A stretch of 64,000 bases of DNA from Myotis daubentonii (Eukaryota; Chordata; Mammalia; Chiroptera; Vespertilionidae): NCBI RefSeq assembly GCF_963259705.1, contig NC_081846.1, positions 92,640,641-92,704,640 of the forward strand. The letters are read 5' to 3'. Position 1 is the stretch's first letter. Each line of letters starts with the position of its first letter. The notes beneath the pieces are model-generated. The model had not been told where the DNA came from. It searched no databases and worked only from the letters and a program-made list of their open reading frames with translations. A program made the translations under genes and the position numbers. This document shows positions 10,790 to 22,866 of this stretch, one piece after another.

Positions 10790-11580
10790 TTTTTTCAGAA
10801 CTTTAAATTTTCTTTTCCATTACAGTTTACATTCGATATTATTTTGTATTAGTTTCAGGTGTATAGCATAGTGGTTAGACAATTATATACTTCACAAAAT
10901 GCTATCCCCAATATTCTAGTACCCACCTGGCACCATACATAGTTATTGCAATACTAGTGACCCAGTGCATGGATTCCTGCACATAGAAAGGAAATAATTA
11001 GAAGGTGGCCAGTGGGGTGGTACTGGGCAAGATAGGCCAGACACGCCCTGGAGCTAACCTCCTGCAGTCCCTCCCTGGTGTCCGCTGAGTGAGTGGGGTC
11101 CCTCCAAAAGGTGGGGTTCCTTGGCCTGGCCTACAGGAATCGTGCTGAAACAAGCTCTCCAACATCCCCCGAGGGGTCCCAGAGTGCAAGAGGGCACTCT
11201 GCAAAGTTGCTGTCATACAGGATGTGGAACACAAATGCAAGAGTGCAGTTAATCAGATTCAGGGCCAACAGTGCCCCAGCAACAACGTAACCAAAGGCTG
11301 AAGGTGGAATCACCTAACCCCGCAAGGAATCGGGCTCCCTCTTCTCTAGTTTTGAGGTGCATCACCCGAGAACCGCCACTGCCAAGTCACTGCAGTCCGG
11401 CAGCTCCTGCATTGAGTGCCTGCCCCCCTGGTGGTCAGTGCATGTTATGACGACCGGTCAGATGGTTGGACACTTAGCATATCAGCCTTTTACATATAGA
11501 GAGAGTGTGACTATATTCCCTATGCAGTGCTTATATCCCTGTGACTATTTTTTATTATCAATTTGTACCTTTCTTACGGT
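10790..11580 (-). mobile_element. L1 3' UTR fragment, split by a HeliBat
   Basis: Minus-strand L1 3' UTR: 'CATAGTGGTTAGACAATTAT' and 'GTACCCACCTGGCACCATAC' on the plus strand match, in reverse, the 3' UTR of the forward L1 at 16339-16670. The block is interrupted at 10954-11502 and resumes at 'TGACTATATTCCCTATGCAG'. Confidence 0.75.
10954..11502 (-). mobile_element. HeliBat rolling-circle transposon (non-autonomous)
   Basis: The minus strand starts TCTCTATATGTAAAAGGCTG and ends with a short hairpin followed by CTAG at the 10954 end, inserted beside an A/T dinucleotide without target duplication. These are the hallmarks of Helitrons. The 5' part contains the subterminal 'GACCGGTCGTCATAAC' and 'CTGACCACCAGGGGGG' blocks. 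It has no Rep/helicase, so it depended on an autonomous partner. The 5' boundary is good to a few bases. Confidence 0.85.
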
Positions 11581-11589
11581 TGACACTAT

Positions 11590-11830
11590 TATAGATATCC
11601 TCTGCTTAATCTTCAATGGCTCTCTATTGTCCACAGCATAAAGTACGAACTTCTGAGCAGGGCTGAGGATTTTGATGATCTGGCCTTTTCCTTCTTCCCC
11701 AGATCTCCCACTGGTTCCCACCTCATTACTTCTATTCCCATCTTGAATTACTTGCAGTTTTCTAATCCAGCCATCTGGAGCTCTACATACACACCTCCTT
11801 CTCTCCATAAGAAACTCCAATCCCCACCAC
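11590..11830 (+). repeat. L2 LINE fragment
   Basis: The 'AATGGCTCTCTATTGTCCAC' followed by 'GATGATCTGGCCTTTTCC' arrangement matches the 3' part of ancient L2. Diverged, with approximate ends. Confidence 0.6.
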
Positions 11831-12001
11831 TATCACCCCACAGATGAGGTTTCTGGGTCTTATGGTTATTTATACTCATACTTCAAGTCTGAGGTCATGG
11901 GATTCTTGAAAAAAGATGGTCTATATTTTCTAGCCTGGCCTTGGTTTCCAGCCCATATATTTATCTGCGTGCACTTCTAGGAATGCCTTCATTATATTAC
12001 A

Positions 12002-12268
12002 CTAGAGGCCCAGTGCATGAGTTCATGCACGGGTGGGGTCCAGCCAGCCTGACCCGATGGGGGCCTATCGGGCTAGGCTGGGCTGGTGGGGGGGGAGGGG
12101 CTGTGGGCAGTTGGCCAGTGGGACCTGCCTCCAATTGGGATGTTGGGGGCCTATCAGGGCACATATCAGGCTGGTTGGCTGCTGCAGTGACATCATAGCC
12201 AATGACAGGTTGTCCTGGTCATTCTTTATATTCCACTGTTTCAGTCACTGGGCTTTTATATATAGAGA
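12002..12268 (-). mobile_element. HeliBat, short non-autonomous copy
   Basis: A plus-strand CTAGAGGCCCAGTGCATGAG with a self-complementary GTGCATGAGTTCATGCAC hairpin marks the 3' end. The 5' end on the minus strand is TCTCTATATATAAAAGCCC. It sits between A and T with no target duplication and is about 267 bp long. The interior is a G-rich remnant with no coding content. Confidence 0.88.
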
Positions 12269-14319
12269 TTATAAATGTGTTTCTTTTTCTTTAAATTTAT
12301 ATAGCTTGAGTTTTAGACTTCTGTATTCTTAATTCTTGGAGTACAATGGGAATTCAATAAATGATTTTATTAAATAAGTTAATAAATGCTTCAATTAATG
12401 ATAAAACATAATAAACTCTCCCAAGGTACTATTTCCTCTATATAGCCAGACAATTCTCCCTAGTTGGCTATGAATCACCTAGACATTTTATTTTCCTTAG
12501 TGTTTTCTCTGCTTCCTGAGAACTGACTCTGTTTGGGACAGGAGTAAATGATTTGCCAATTGTTGTGTTTTAACTGAGTGCACTCTTTGATTCTATGGCT
12601 GGTTATATGGTTCTGGTTGCCCTTATTTCCTAACAATCTCAGGGATTCTATGCTGTTAAATAGTGGAAATGGTTAACTTGAATGTCTCTGTTTTAAAATA
12701 TCTTAGATGTCAATGTGTTGAAGACAATTACTAGAAGAGTAGAGTTTTCAAGTCCTTTGTACAGCTAAGAGTTCAGTTTATTCCTGAATATTCAATGACT
12801 GATTGGAGACATCCTATAGGACTTGCTAGTGTGCAGTTCTGAGACAAGGAAGGTTGTATAATAGTTGAACATGTGGGTTGAGTATTCAGGGAAGACATAA
12901 GCTGAATTTTCTAAACAAATAAAATTCATAAAGTGTTTATGTAAACAGTACCAGTCACTGCTTCTGTAGGAAATAAAAGTATGCAAGAGAGCACTTTTAT
13001 TTTCAGGTGCACATGATCAACTATAACATGTTAATTCCTTTATTAGAAACTAAGTGGGGAGCTGTTTGTGACTTTCCTAGGTGAAGAGATAGATAAACGA
13101 TGGTGAGAGACTTTCTAAATTATTTTCTTAGCAACTGTGAAAGCCGAGAAATTTCATTCTTTGTGCTTTGAGATTAGATTACCTGTGGACATTAAAAATA
13201 TACCCACATAATGCAAAAGATATAGTTCTTGTTTGTAAGGATAAAGGGAAAGAAAATGCTGTGTATGAGAATGATTCTAAGCTTGTCAAAGCTAATGCAG
13301 CAGTAACACCTTACCCTCATTCATCTGTCTGCAGCTCAGCTTCAGTGAAAAAATGGCCTTTGACAATGAAACTCTTGTCCTCCTGGCAGTCAATGGCTGA
13401 GTAGAGTCATAGCAACCATGAAAGGGTAAGGAAGAGTGAGCATTAATGAGGAAGAAAAATTAGAGAACAGTCTAATATTTTCTTATGCCACACCTCTATA
13501 TTCCTTTCTTACAAACAACAACAAAAACAAATAAAAACAGAAATCCCACCCCAATATGTGTGACTTAAAAATTCATTACACAAAAGAATCATTTGTGAAT
13601 CATTTTAGATTTTTAAAAACTGATAACAGCAGTAGATAGTAAAAATATTAATAGTTTTATATCTATACATCCATACCAAATGTATTTCTGCACTCCAAAC
13701 ATAAGGAGAAATGCCAATGGATTTGCATGTTTCCATTGCCTCTTTTTCCATGAAAATTAAGTTACTTCTCCAACATCAGCAAGACCATACATAGAGATCT
13801 GCTTGTAACAACTAGGACAACTCAGGTAATCAGGACATTTTATTGAGAATATTAGATTGTGGTGGACACATTAAGGCTTTGTGCTCTAGCTGCTTCTTCA
13901 AAGGCTCAGAATCAGTGACAAACTATTGTAGAAGAATATATGTCTGGCCATCTTGAACTCAAACAAGCATTTAAGCTCATCAACTTCCTGTGAGATCAGC
14001 CAAATCCCTCATGTCTGTACCACTGCTAACTTCCCTGCCCACTGTCCTTCCTCCCCCTCCCTTTCCCAGGGGTGCCTTTCCAGGCAAACCAACTTGAACA
14101 CGGAAGCACTGCAAATGTTTGTTGGGTTGTGATCATGTGGCAAAATAATGACTGAACATATTTTCTCTGTTAAATATAAATATGCATTCTATTAGCTGGA
14201 GAAGTGTTAAGACTTTTTACCAATTAACTCTTTGACAGCAGTGTGAGTTTGAATCATATGTCTCAATATTTCCAAATAATTTTATGCTACAAAAACAAAT
14301 AAAAGCATTCAGTTGGGAC
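12269..14319. other. Non-repetitive stretch, no gene seen
   Basis: No recognisable gene, RNA or young transposon. The 78-codon frame at 13168-13404 has no domain signature. Confidence 0.45.
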
Positions 14320-14530
14320 TGAGGATAATAATATGATTAAATATACAGAGTCAGACAGCCTAGATACAATTCTTACAAATCACCTATTTGACCTTGGGTG
14401 AGTTATTAAATTTAAGAATAAGTATGCTCATTAATGAAATATTGATGTTAATAATAATATCTTATATGTAGAGTTCTTGTAAGGACTCAGAAACATATTA
14501 ACGCAGACAAAATGCTTACCACAATGCACA
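14320..14530 (+). repeat. MIR SINE
   Basis: MIR-like order: 'GAGTCAGACAGCCTAGATAC', then 'TTTGACCTTGGGTGAGTTAT', then a 3' tail. Very diverged. Confidence 0.6.
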
Positions 14531-14551
14531 GCCAAACATTAGCATTCAATG

Positions 14552-14623
14552 TGTGGTCTCTCTGAAACCCACCCAGTTATGCAGGCCCAATTGTGGTCTC
14601 TCTGAAACCACCGTTATGCAGGG
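14552..14623. repeat. 40-bp-period imperfect tandem duplication
   Basis: 'TGTGGTCTCTCTGAAACCCA' at 14552 recurs at 14592, with a shared downstream 'GTTATGCAGG'. The second copy has small deletions. Confidence 0.85.
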
Positions 14624-14649
14624 TAAACCTAACATCCTAATGCCCACAG

Positions 14650-14990
14650 GTTCTAAATAAGGTAGCTTCCTATTGCTTCTCCAGCCTCATCCCTCTTACC
14701 ACACTTGTCTCACTTGTTCTTTCTATCGCAGTTGGATCTTCAATGCATTTAAACACACTAGTGTAACCTTCCCTCATGATTTTGCATTGAATGCTCCTTC
14801 ATCTGAAGTGCTTTCATCTACACCTTTCCAGGTATTTTCTCAGATACTGTCTTCTCTCAGAGACCCCACTTTTACCTTCCTATTCCAAGTAGCAACATAG
14901 TTCCCATGTCCTGCTCCAACGATCCTGATATTCTTTACTCATCTTTAAAATTTATTTTTCTCAGTGCACATATTACCTTCTAATAAGTCA
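14650..14990 (+). repeat. Probable L2 LINE 3' fragment
   Basis: A C/T-rich run with 'GCTTTCATCTACACCTTTCC' followed by 'ACTGTCTTCTCTCAGAGACC' resembles the L2 3' region. Weak. Confidence 0.4.
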
Positions 14991-15000
14991 TATATATGTA

Positions 15001-15001
15001 T

Positions 15002-15034
<33 letters not shown>
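15001..15034. repeat. (CA)n(TA)n microsatellite
   Basis: Twelve or so CA units running into TATATA. Confidence 0.95.
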
Positions 15035-15374
15035 CTTGTGTATACACACGCTTACATATTTGTGTGTATATATGTGATAATTTTTTGTCTTTGTTTACTA
15101 TGAAGGCAGAAGTTTTTACCTGTTTTATATACTGTCTCATTCTAACTATCTAAAAAAAAACCCAAACAGGTGCATAACAGGTGGCTAGTATATTTTTCTC
15201 AATTAAAAGTGCAGTAACTAGGACCAAAAAATAAATAAATACTTGTATGTCTCACCCATTATTAACAAACCAGGGTGTTTCAGCAAGGTGAGTTTACCAA
15301 AACATATTCCATATCTCCCTATACTAGGCACTATGCTAACTGAAGGAAATACATATACAAAGAAGATGTGGTTT

Positions 15375-15520
15375 GCCAGGCCAGTGCTCCCAGTAGTTGA
15401 GCATGACTCAAGAGGTCACTGGTTCGATTCTGGTCAGGGCACATGCCCGGGTTGCAGGCTCAATCCCCAGTATTGGCATGCAGGAGGCAGCGGATTGATG
15501 TTGTCGATGTTTCTATTGTC
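15375..15520 (+). mobile_element. Ves SINE, older, truncated at the 3' end
   Basis: The B-box GGTTCGATTCTGG and 'CAGGGCACATGCCCGGGTTG' are clear. The pyrimidine block is cut short after 'GATGTTTCTATTG', with no AATCAATAAA tail. Confidence 0.85.
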
Positions 15521-16338
15521 CTCAGCTGCTTGTCCAGTCTAGGAATTGCATTTAGTTGAAGGTTATCATCTTGCTCAAGGTCATATCCCCTTCCTGGGAG
15601 CAGCCTGTATGCAATCACTGATAAAAACAAAACAAAATAACAAAACCAAAACAAACAAACAAAAATCCGCTATAAAGCCCAGGGCTCCTTGATCCAACTT
15701 AGGTCAACTCTGAAAGACCAAATCAGTTGCAGAGCTCCCAATAAAACCGATTGAGGTCTTCACTGCAATTTCAGCATAGCCCAGCTTCACGTCTATTCAG
15801 TCCTGCTTTAATTCACTCCTTTCATGGTGTTAATTCTAAGAGTTTCCCCCAATAATCCTCCCCTATAGCCTCATTATGTAATGTAAGCCCAACATTATGA
15901 AAGAGATGTTAATACCTCATATTACCCTTGATGAAATTAAATAGAAAAATATTAAATAACTTTCACAAGACTAAATAGCAAATATGGACAAACCTAAGAC
16001 CAGAAACCAGGTCTGTCTGATTCCCAAGTCCAAATTCTCTTCTATCAATGAAGTCAACTTGATCTGCTTTTCTCTCCTAATCTTCCGATGATGTACAGCC
16101 GGTTCCAGAATAACACTCCTGTCCATTCTGCTTGCTCACAGGCAGCCCTCAGAACTTCTAATGGGGTTATGTGTAATGTCAGCCCAACAGCAACAACAAA
16201 ATTGAGCGCCTGCCAAAATCTCATAAAGCATGATTGCAAAGGCACCCCAAAGTCTTCATATTTACTCCTGAAATTCCTTCTCTAGTTCTTCTGGCTTTGC
16301 CATCCTTTGTTCTTTATTCAAAAGAGGGAATTAGGCTA
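15521..16338. other. Unassigned sequence
   Basis: It contains a poly-CAAAA tract (15625-15665) and an old-looking segment (15670-15870) that may be an ancient LTR or L1 remnant, which I cannot name. No gene. Confidence 0.35.
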
Positions 16339-16670
16339 AGTGGAAAAAAGCCAGATAGGGAAAGCCAAATACCATATGATTTCACTTTTTTGTGGAATCT
16401 AAAGACCAAAATAAGCAAACAAACAAAAAAAAACACACAGAAATGGACACATAGATAGAAATCAGATGTATGGTTGCCAGAGTTGGAGGGCTAGGTGTAG
16501 CCAAAAAATTATCACAAGAATGTAAAATACATTATAGAGAATACCAGTATAAATTTAATAACTATATATGGTGCCAGGTGGGTACTTGAAATATCAAGGG
16601 ACCACTTTGTAAAGTATATGATTGTCTAGCTACTATGAAAAATAAAAAAGAGGGGAGGTTCTGATACACA
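16339..16670 (+). mobile_element. L1 3' end
   Basis: Runs from the end of ORF2 ('CATATGATTTCACTTTTTTG') through a 3' UTR with 'GTGCCAGGTGGGTACTTGAA' to an A-rich tail. Strongly 5'-truncated. Confidence 0.8.
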
Positions 16671-17603
16671 AATAAATAGATCTACTACTTGCCATAATCA
16701 ATTCTGTCCTAGCCATCACACTTAATAATACGGATTCTGGACCAGGCTGTTGGGCTAAGTACTCTAGGCATAGCTTTAAAATCCATTTTGGATTACACAG
16801 CAGTGTAGAGTTTTTAAATACTGAGTGTAAAATGCACCTTGTTGTTATTTTTTGAATTTTACTTATGATGCTTAACTATTTTTGTGGTTTAATATCTGAA
16901 ATATTTTTTGATGCCTTTAAATTCTGAGATCTCTTTTCAGGAACTTTAAAAAGCTGAATTATATATTATAGTGGGGAAAACAAGGGGGCTTTAAATAACA
17001 TAGGCCTTGATTTATACCTTGGATAACCTATCACTTGCTGTGAACTTGAGTTTCCTTATATATAAAAAACAATACAATCATTCTCACTTTTTTGTCTTTA
17101 TTGTACTTCACAGATATTGTGTTTTCATCAACATCACGGCAAAACTCTCCAGAGGCAAAAATATATTACAACTCGTTGAAGGTTCAGATAATACTTAGCT
17201 TTTTTTTTTTTAGCAATAAAGTATTTTAATTACAGTATGTACATTGATTTTTAACATAACATTATTCCACACTTAATAACTTACAGCACAATTAAGTGTT
17301 TGTTTTTTTTTATTTCTGGGAAATCTAAAAGTTTGTGTGACTAGCTTTGTTGTGGTATTTGTTTTATTGTGGTATTCTGAAACCAAATCACAGTGCCTTC
17401 AAGATATCTTACACTACATCACAGGCATGTTTCCATAGTACATGCACTTAATATATTATACAATTCTGAATGGTAGTTTTCCCTTCTTTGCTCCCAAATC
17501 CCATCACAGAATTCCCATAAGATCTCTAGAGCTTCAGTAAACAAACCATCAAGAGCCTGATGCTTGTCATTACTCATTCCATATTTAAGAATTATCAGTT
17601 TAT
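16671..17603. other. Non-repetitive AT-rich stretch, no gene seen
   Basis: No recognisable element or gene. Confidence 0.4.
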
Positions 17604-17840
17604 GCCCTGGCTGATGTGGATAACTGGTTAGAGCACCAACTCTCATTTCGAAGGGTCCCAGATATGATTCCTGGCCAAGGGCATGTGCTTAGATTGCAAT
17701 CCCTGGGTTGCTGTTTGTCCTCCAGCTCAGGTCAGGGTGCATGCAGGAGGCAACCAATCAATGTGTCTCTCATCAATCTTTCCCTCTCTCCCTCCCTCCA
17801 TTCAAGTCTCTCTAAAAAGTAATGGAAAAAATATCCTAGG
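17604..17840 (+). mobile_element. Ves SINE, older variant with extra internal segment
   Basis: Head GCCCTGGCTGATGTGG and tail with TCTCCCTCCCTC. Between the centre and GCAGGAGGCAACC is an added 'TGTTTGTCCTCCAGCTCAGG' stretch, making it longer than the standard element. Confidence 0.85.
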
Positions 17841-18055
17841 TAATAATTAACAAAAAAAAAATTACACAAAGAATGTAATAGACCTATATAATGAAAATCA
17901 CAAAGCATTATTAAAAGAGACTGAAAGCGACACAACAAAATGAAAAACTATCCCATGTTCATGGATTGGAAAAATCAATGTAGTTAAAATGGCCATATTA
18001 CCTAAAGCAATATACAGATTTAATGAATCCCATCGAAATCCCAATGTCATTTTTA

Positions 18056-18260
18056 AAATATATTTTTTATTGATTTCAGAGAGGAAGGGAAAGGGAGAGA
18101 GATATATAGAAATATCAATGATGAGATAGAATTATTGATAGACTGCCTCCTGCACACATCACGCTGGGCAGATGGAGCCCATAACCTAGGCATGTGCCCT
18201 GACCAGGAATCAAACCAGGATCTCCTGGTTCATAAGTCAACACTCAACCACTGAACCATG
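18056..18260 (-). mobile_element. Ves SINE inserted in L1
   Basis: Reverse-oriented; the L1 word CCAATGTCATTTTT is duplicated on both sides (about 18041-18055 and 18262-18275), the target-site duplication. Confidence 0.93.
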
Positions 18261-19230
18261 CCCAATGTCATTTTTTTAAAGAAATAGAACAAAAAATCAT
18301 CAGACATGTATGGAACCACAAAAGACACCAAATAGCCAAAGAAATCATGAGAAAAAAGAACAAAGGTGGAGGTATCACATTTCTTGACTTCAAATTATAC
18401 TACAGAGCTACCATAATCACAACATGGTATTGGCATGGAAACAGACACACAGATCAATTGCACAGAATAGAGAGCCCACATGCAAATGAATGAAACCGGA
18501 TTACAGTTGGTCCTCATGTAAAAAATTAATTCAAAATGGGTCAAAGATCTAAATTTAAGACCTGAAACAATAAGTTACATAGAAGAAAATATGGGTACCA
18601 AACTTATGAACCTAGGTATTAGATAACATTTTATGAACTTGAATCCAAAGACAAGGGAAGTAAAGGTAAAAATAAATTAATGGGACTATATCAAACAAAA
18701 AACTTCTGTACAGCAAAAGAAACTGACAACAAAAGAAAGAGGCAGCCAACCAGATGGGAGATAATATGTGCAAACAGTAGCTCCAACAAAGGTTTAATTT
18801 CCAAAATATATAAAGAATTCATAAAACTCAACACCAAACAAACAAACAACCCAATCACAAAGTGGACAGAGGACCTGAAAATACACCTCTCCCAAGAATA
18901 TATACAAACAGCCAATCCTATCTAATAATAGACAAACATGGTAATTGACCATACCTTCGCTACACCTCCCATTGGCTAATCAGTGTGATATGCAAATTAA
19001 CCGCCAATAAAGATGGCGGCTAATTTGCATACTGCAGGCAGGGCAGGCCAGTGCTAGCTACCATCCAGCCCCCCGTGTGCCGCCTAAGCCACGCCCCCAG
19101 CCGGGACCCCTGTATGCGGCCCTGTGTGGGTGGGACCCCTGTGTGCGGTCCTGGGCGGGCAGGACCCCCATGTGTGGCCCTGGGCAGCGGGGCTTGGTGG
19201 TGCGATCGGCCCAAGGAAGCCCAATTCTTG

Positions 19231-19520
19231 CAGGGGCTGCTGGGGGCCTGATCAGAGACACAAACTCACAGGCCCGGCATCCAGCAGACCCAAGGTCTGC
19301 CACCGTGGTGCTGGGGCTGCTGGAGGCCGGATGAGAGACACAAACCTGCAGGGGGGCCCTGAACCCAGCAGCACCAAGCCCCGCCACCACAGTGCTGGGG
19401 CTGCTGGGGGCAGGGTCGGAGACACAAACCTGCAGGGGTGGGCTGGCACCCACAGCCCCAAAGCCCACCACCTCTGTGCTGGGGCTGCTGAGGGCAGGAT
19501 CAGGGACACAAACCTGCAAG
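19231..19520 (+). repeat. 86-bp-unit minisatellite inside the HeliBat
   Basis: About 3.5 imperfect units, each with GGGGCTGCTG..., GAGACACAAAC and a C-rich spacer. Such arrays are commonly amplified inside Helitrons. Confidence 0.85.
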
Positions 19521-19694
19521 CCCTGCACAGGATGGGTGCTCTGTTCCAGGCAAAGTGCTTTCCCTCCAACCCAGCTCTCCCTGGGAGTGCGGCATGGAGG
19601 GCACTCTCCCTGGAAACCCAGAAATCCATCTCTGGGGTGACTGTGCAGCAGCCACACCTGGCAAGCCATGGAGAGGGTGATCTACCCATGCGGA

Positions 19695-19825
19695 TGTATA
19701 CACTGGCAGAGGCCACGCAGCTGCCATAGTTGAAGTCGTCCTTGATGTAGGAGCGGGGGTAGTGGGAATCAGAGTGGGCCAGGTTGGCAATGGAACCCCC
19801 ACTCCCCACCGAATGACTAGAGCAC
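19695..19825 (-). pseudogene. Probable captured exon of a host gene, parent unidentified
   Basis: On the minus strand about 42 codons read ...HYPRSYIKDDFNYGS... with a strikingly coding-like pattern. In CAC TAC CCC CGC TCC TAC ATC and the codons after it, nearly every third base is C or G and the residue mix is that of a folded protein. The surrounding Helitron is simple GC-rich repeat without this pattern. A GGGTAGAT-like site at the downstream edge could be a former splice donor. I do not recognise the parent gene. It has no start and no reading context, so I treat it as a gene fragment. Confidence 0.55.
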
Positions 19826-20935
19826 ACTGTCCTCAGTCACTTCCTGAGCAGCAGTCAGCCCCGACAGGGAATCAACCCGAAACCTAAGTAGGTGCCCTGG
19901 CAGAATGGAACCCAAACCTTTGCTGTAGCAGAGGAGCTCCAACCCACAGCAGGGGCCAGGGAAGCTGGCGAGTGCAGCAACAGTGGCGGGAGCCTTCACA
20001 GCAGCACTAAAGAGCAGCAAGCCAAGTGGTAGGAAGCAGCAAGCAGGTGGGCGGTAAGGAGGAAGGGGTCCTGGACTGCGAGAAGGCACAGGCCGGGCTA
20101 AGGGACCCCCCCATCCATCCCCAGTGCACAAATTTTGTGCACTGGGCCTCTAGTAGATATATAAAAAGATGTTCAACCGCACTGGCAATTAGGGAAATGC
20201 AAATCAAAACTACAGTGAGGTACCATCCGTTAGAGTGCCCATTTTCAACAAGACAAGGAATAACATGTGTTGGAGATGTTGTGGGGTAAAAGGAAACCCT
20301 CATTCACTGCTGGTGGGAATGTAGACTGGTACAACCACTCTGGAAAGCAGTCTAGTGGTTCTTCAAAAAATTAAGAATGAAGCGACTACACAGCCCAGCA
20401 ATCCCTCTCTGGGTATATACCTGAAAAACTCAAAATCATGTATTCACACAGATATATGCACCCCTATGTTCATTGCAGCATCATTCATGGTGGCCAAGAC
20501 AAGGAAAAACCATAATGACCCGTGATAGAGGACTGGACAAAGAAGATGTGGTACAATACACAATGAAATACTACTCAGCCATAAGAAAGGATGAAATAGG
20601 GCCATTTGTAACAACATGGATGGACCTTCAGAACATTATGCTAAGTGAAATATGTCAGTCAGGAAAAACTCAGAACCATATGAGTTCACTCATATGTGGG
20701 ATATAAAACTGAAGCTCGTGAACATGAACAGTAGTGTGGTGGTTGCCAGAGGGAAGGGGTGGGGGGAAAGAGACACTGAATATGTGGTGACAGGAGAAGA
20801 TTTGACTTTGGGTGGTGGTTACATGTTGCAATATACAGATCTTATAACATAGAAATCCACACCTGAAACCTTTATGATCATGTGGACCAATGTCATCTCA
20901 ATCGATTTAATATAAAAATAATTATAAACTTCTTA

Positions 20936-21365
20936 TTTTTCTAATTCTAACCTATGGATTAGGTAAATCAACAGTATCATTCACTTTGCTTGTCACTGAA
21001 GAGTACTTATTTGGGAGCATGTTACAAAAATCAAGGCCTTCCTAACATATTGAATGCAAGGGACTATTGTAAACTATGCATATGTCACAAATTCTTAAAT
21101 TTTAGCGTGCATAAAAAAGAGTGGAAGAAGCCATTAGAGGTATATTTTCAGGAGAAAACAAAACTTCTCCTAGAAAAGAATTCAGCCAGTGGGAAGTAAG
21201 AGTTGCTTGCTCAGAATTGACTATAGGTCTGAGTCAGTGAGAAACTCAATGTATACCATGCTGCCTGTAACCAGATTGATATTTGCCCAAGCTTCTACAG
21301 ACCTCTACCAGAAAACTATAGTGAGAAGAACATCAAAAAACTATGTAGAAAATGAAAATGCTTTT
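20936..21365. other. Non-repetitive stretch, no gene seen
   Basis: Short open frames here (20990-21199, 21189-21371) have no recognisable domain. Confidence 0.4.
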
Positions 21366-21366
21366 T

Positions 21367-21585
21367 TTTAAAAAAATATATTTTATTGATTTTTTACAGA
21401 GAGGAAGGGAGAGAGATAGAGAGTTAGAAACATCGATGAGAGAGAAACATCTATCAGCTGCCTCCTGCACATCTCCCACTGGGGATATGCCCGCAACCCA
21501 GGTACATGCCCTTGACCGGAATCGAACCTGGGACCTTTCAGTCCGCAGGCCGACGCTCTATCCACTGAGCCAAACCGGTTTCGGC
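21367..21585 (-). mobile_element. Ves SINE, young subtype
   Basis: Close to the family consensus, with 'GTCCGCAGGCCGACGCTCTA' and GGAATCGAACC (B-box complement). Target duplication GAAAATGCTTTTT / GAAAATACTTTTT (21354-21366 and 21586-21598). Confidence 0.96.
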
Positions 21586-21598
21586 GAAAATACTTTTT

Positions 21599-22417
21599 GT
21601 GGTAAAATTTTATAAAGCTCTGAGGACACATGATTGTGTTACATATAAAACAATATAGTACCTAAAGTGGAACTGATAACTTTTTATTACAAATGGGTAA
21701 TTTTGCAGCATTACATTCAAATAGGACCAGAAGCCTGAGTCATGAAATGATGACAATGCCAGGCATTTGAGTGTCAATGCCAGGGTTGGAGGAAAGATGA
21801 TGTGGAACAAAACAGGAGTGCAGGGGGAGAGAACAAGCCTACATGAGATACCCCTGGGGAATTCCTGAAACCAAAGGACTTGAGCTGCTGCAGCGTGAAT
21901 GAAGGTAGAGACTAACTTCTGCCTTGGAACAATTATTTTAACCCTGTTTACCCCCAAGTGAAGCTAGATTGGGAAATAGCATTTCAGTAAGTTCACTGCT
22001 CTCCACCCTCTCCAATTTCTTTGTGCTTGGCCTTGCCTTTGAAACTAAATATTTTTAAAAAGAAGGAAATTTTATCTGCAACAAGGTTTTAGGTAGCTTG
22101 GAGCATTTGAGATCTTTGGTCTTCTGAAGAGGTCCTCCATTTAATATATTTATTTATGAAAGATATTTCAAAACACTGTTAATATGATTTTATATTAAGA
22201 GTTATGAAATTTGACCTCAACACAAATTTTGTGCCCACACTTTCTCAACCCAACCATACCCTCTGGGGAAAAAGTTTCACCTAGACATCTCCTTCCTTGG
22301 AGAAGGATGTAGAAAAAAAATGTTTTAATTTCTAAGCTAGAGAGACATGAGGGAAACTTAGACCAATCAATTTTTGCAACACACAGATGAATGTCCATCC
22401 ATTCATTTTTATTTAAT

Positions 22418-22484
<67 letters not shown>

Positions 22485-22854
22485 ATAACCCTGTGGATCC
22501 TAGATTGAATCTCATCAGAACACTTTCTCAGAACCATCTCAGACATTTGTGCAACTCTTATACGAACCCCTATAGCCCTCCATTTGTTCCAGCTGTGACC
22601 CACATTGTATCCATCATCTCTTAATTTGTGTCCAAACCTGTTCTCCTTATTTGACTGTAAGCTCCTTACTACTAATGGCTGTAGCTTACTTATCCCCCAA
22701 GTCCTGTGCTCAAGAATAAATGGTAATTCATCATTAATAAAATTGGTGAATGGCCTGCAGCCTCAGTATAAGTGTAAAAACAATTAATCTAATATAGGCT
22801 CTGGAGGACTCAGGCCTGAACCAAGGCTCCTCCGCAGTTTTAACCACCACTCAG
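21599..22854. other. Non-repetitive stretch, no gene seen
   Basis: Apart from the (CT)n tract there is no recognisable element or gene. Confidence 0.4.
22426..22479. repeat. (CT)n microsatellite
   Basis: Perfect 54-bp CT array. Confidence 0.97.
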
Positions 22855-22866
22855 AACAACTGGCCT

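Larger units (their letters stand above)
18916..20153 (+). mobile_element. HeliBat, 1.24 kb, carrying a probable captured exon
   Basis: Starts TCCTATCTAATAATAGAC and ends with the hairpin GTGCACAAATTTTGTGCAC... CTCTAG, placed exactly between A (18915) and T (20154) of an L1 whose sequence is continuous when the element is removed. The 5' segment with 'GATGGCGGCTAATTTGCAT' matches the HeliBat at 53973. The interior holds about 40-bp and 86-bp GC-rich tandem repeats (19085-19195 and 19231-19520), a gene-like segment on the minus strand (19695-19825) and a GC-rich 3' part. It has no Rep or helicase. Its long open frames, up to 203 codons, mostly reflect GC-rich repeats. Confidence 0.93.
17845..20935 (+). 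mobile_element. L1, 5'-truncated, interrupted by a Ves SINE and a HeliBat
   Basis: ORF2 C-terminal region: 'ATGGCCATATTACCTAAAGC' at about 17990, 'AACTTCTGTACAGCAAAAGA' at about 18701 and 'ATACTACTCAGCCATAAGAA' at about 20568. A 3' UTR follows to about 20935. Without the two insertions (18056-18260 and 18916-20153) it reads through as about 1.6 kb of L1. Frames are broken. Confidence 0.9.

Noticed and set aside
19058..19669. A 203-codon minus-strand frame and the 201-codon plus-strand frame opposite it
   Set aside because: Both run through the GC-rich tandem repeats of a HeliBat; the repeated units, not selection, keep the frames open. Only the short segment at 19695-19825 looks gene-derived.
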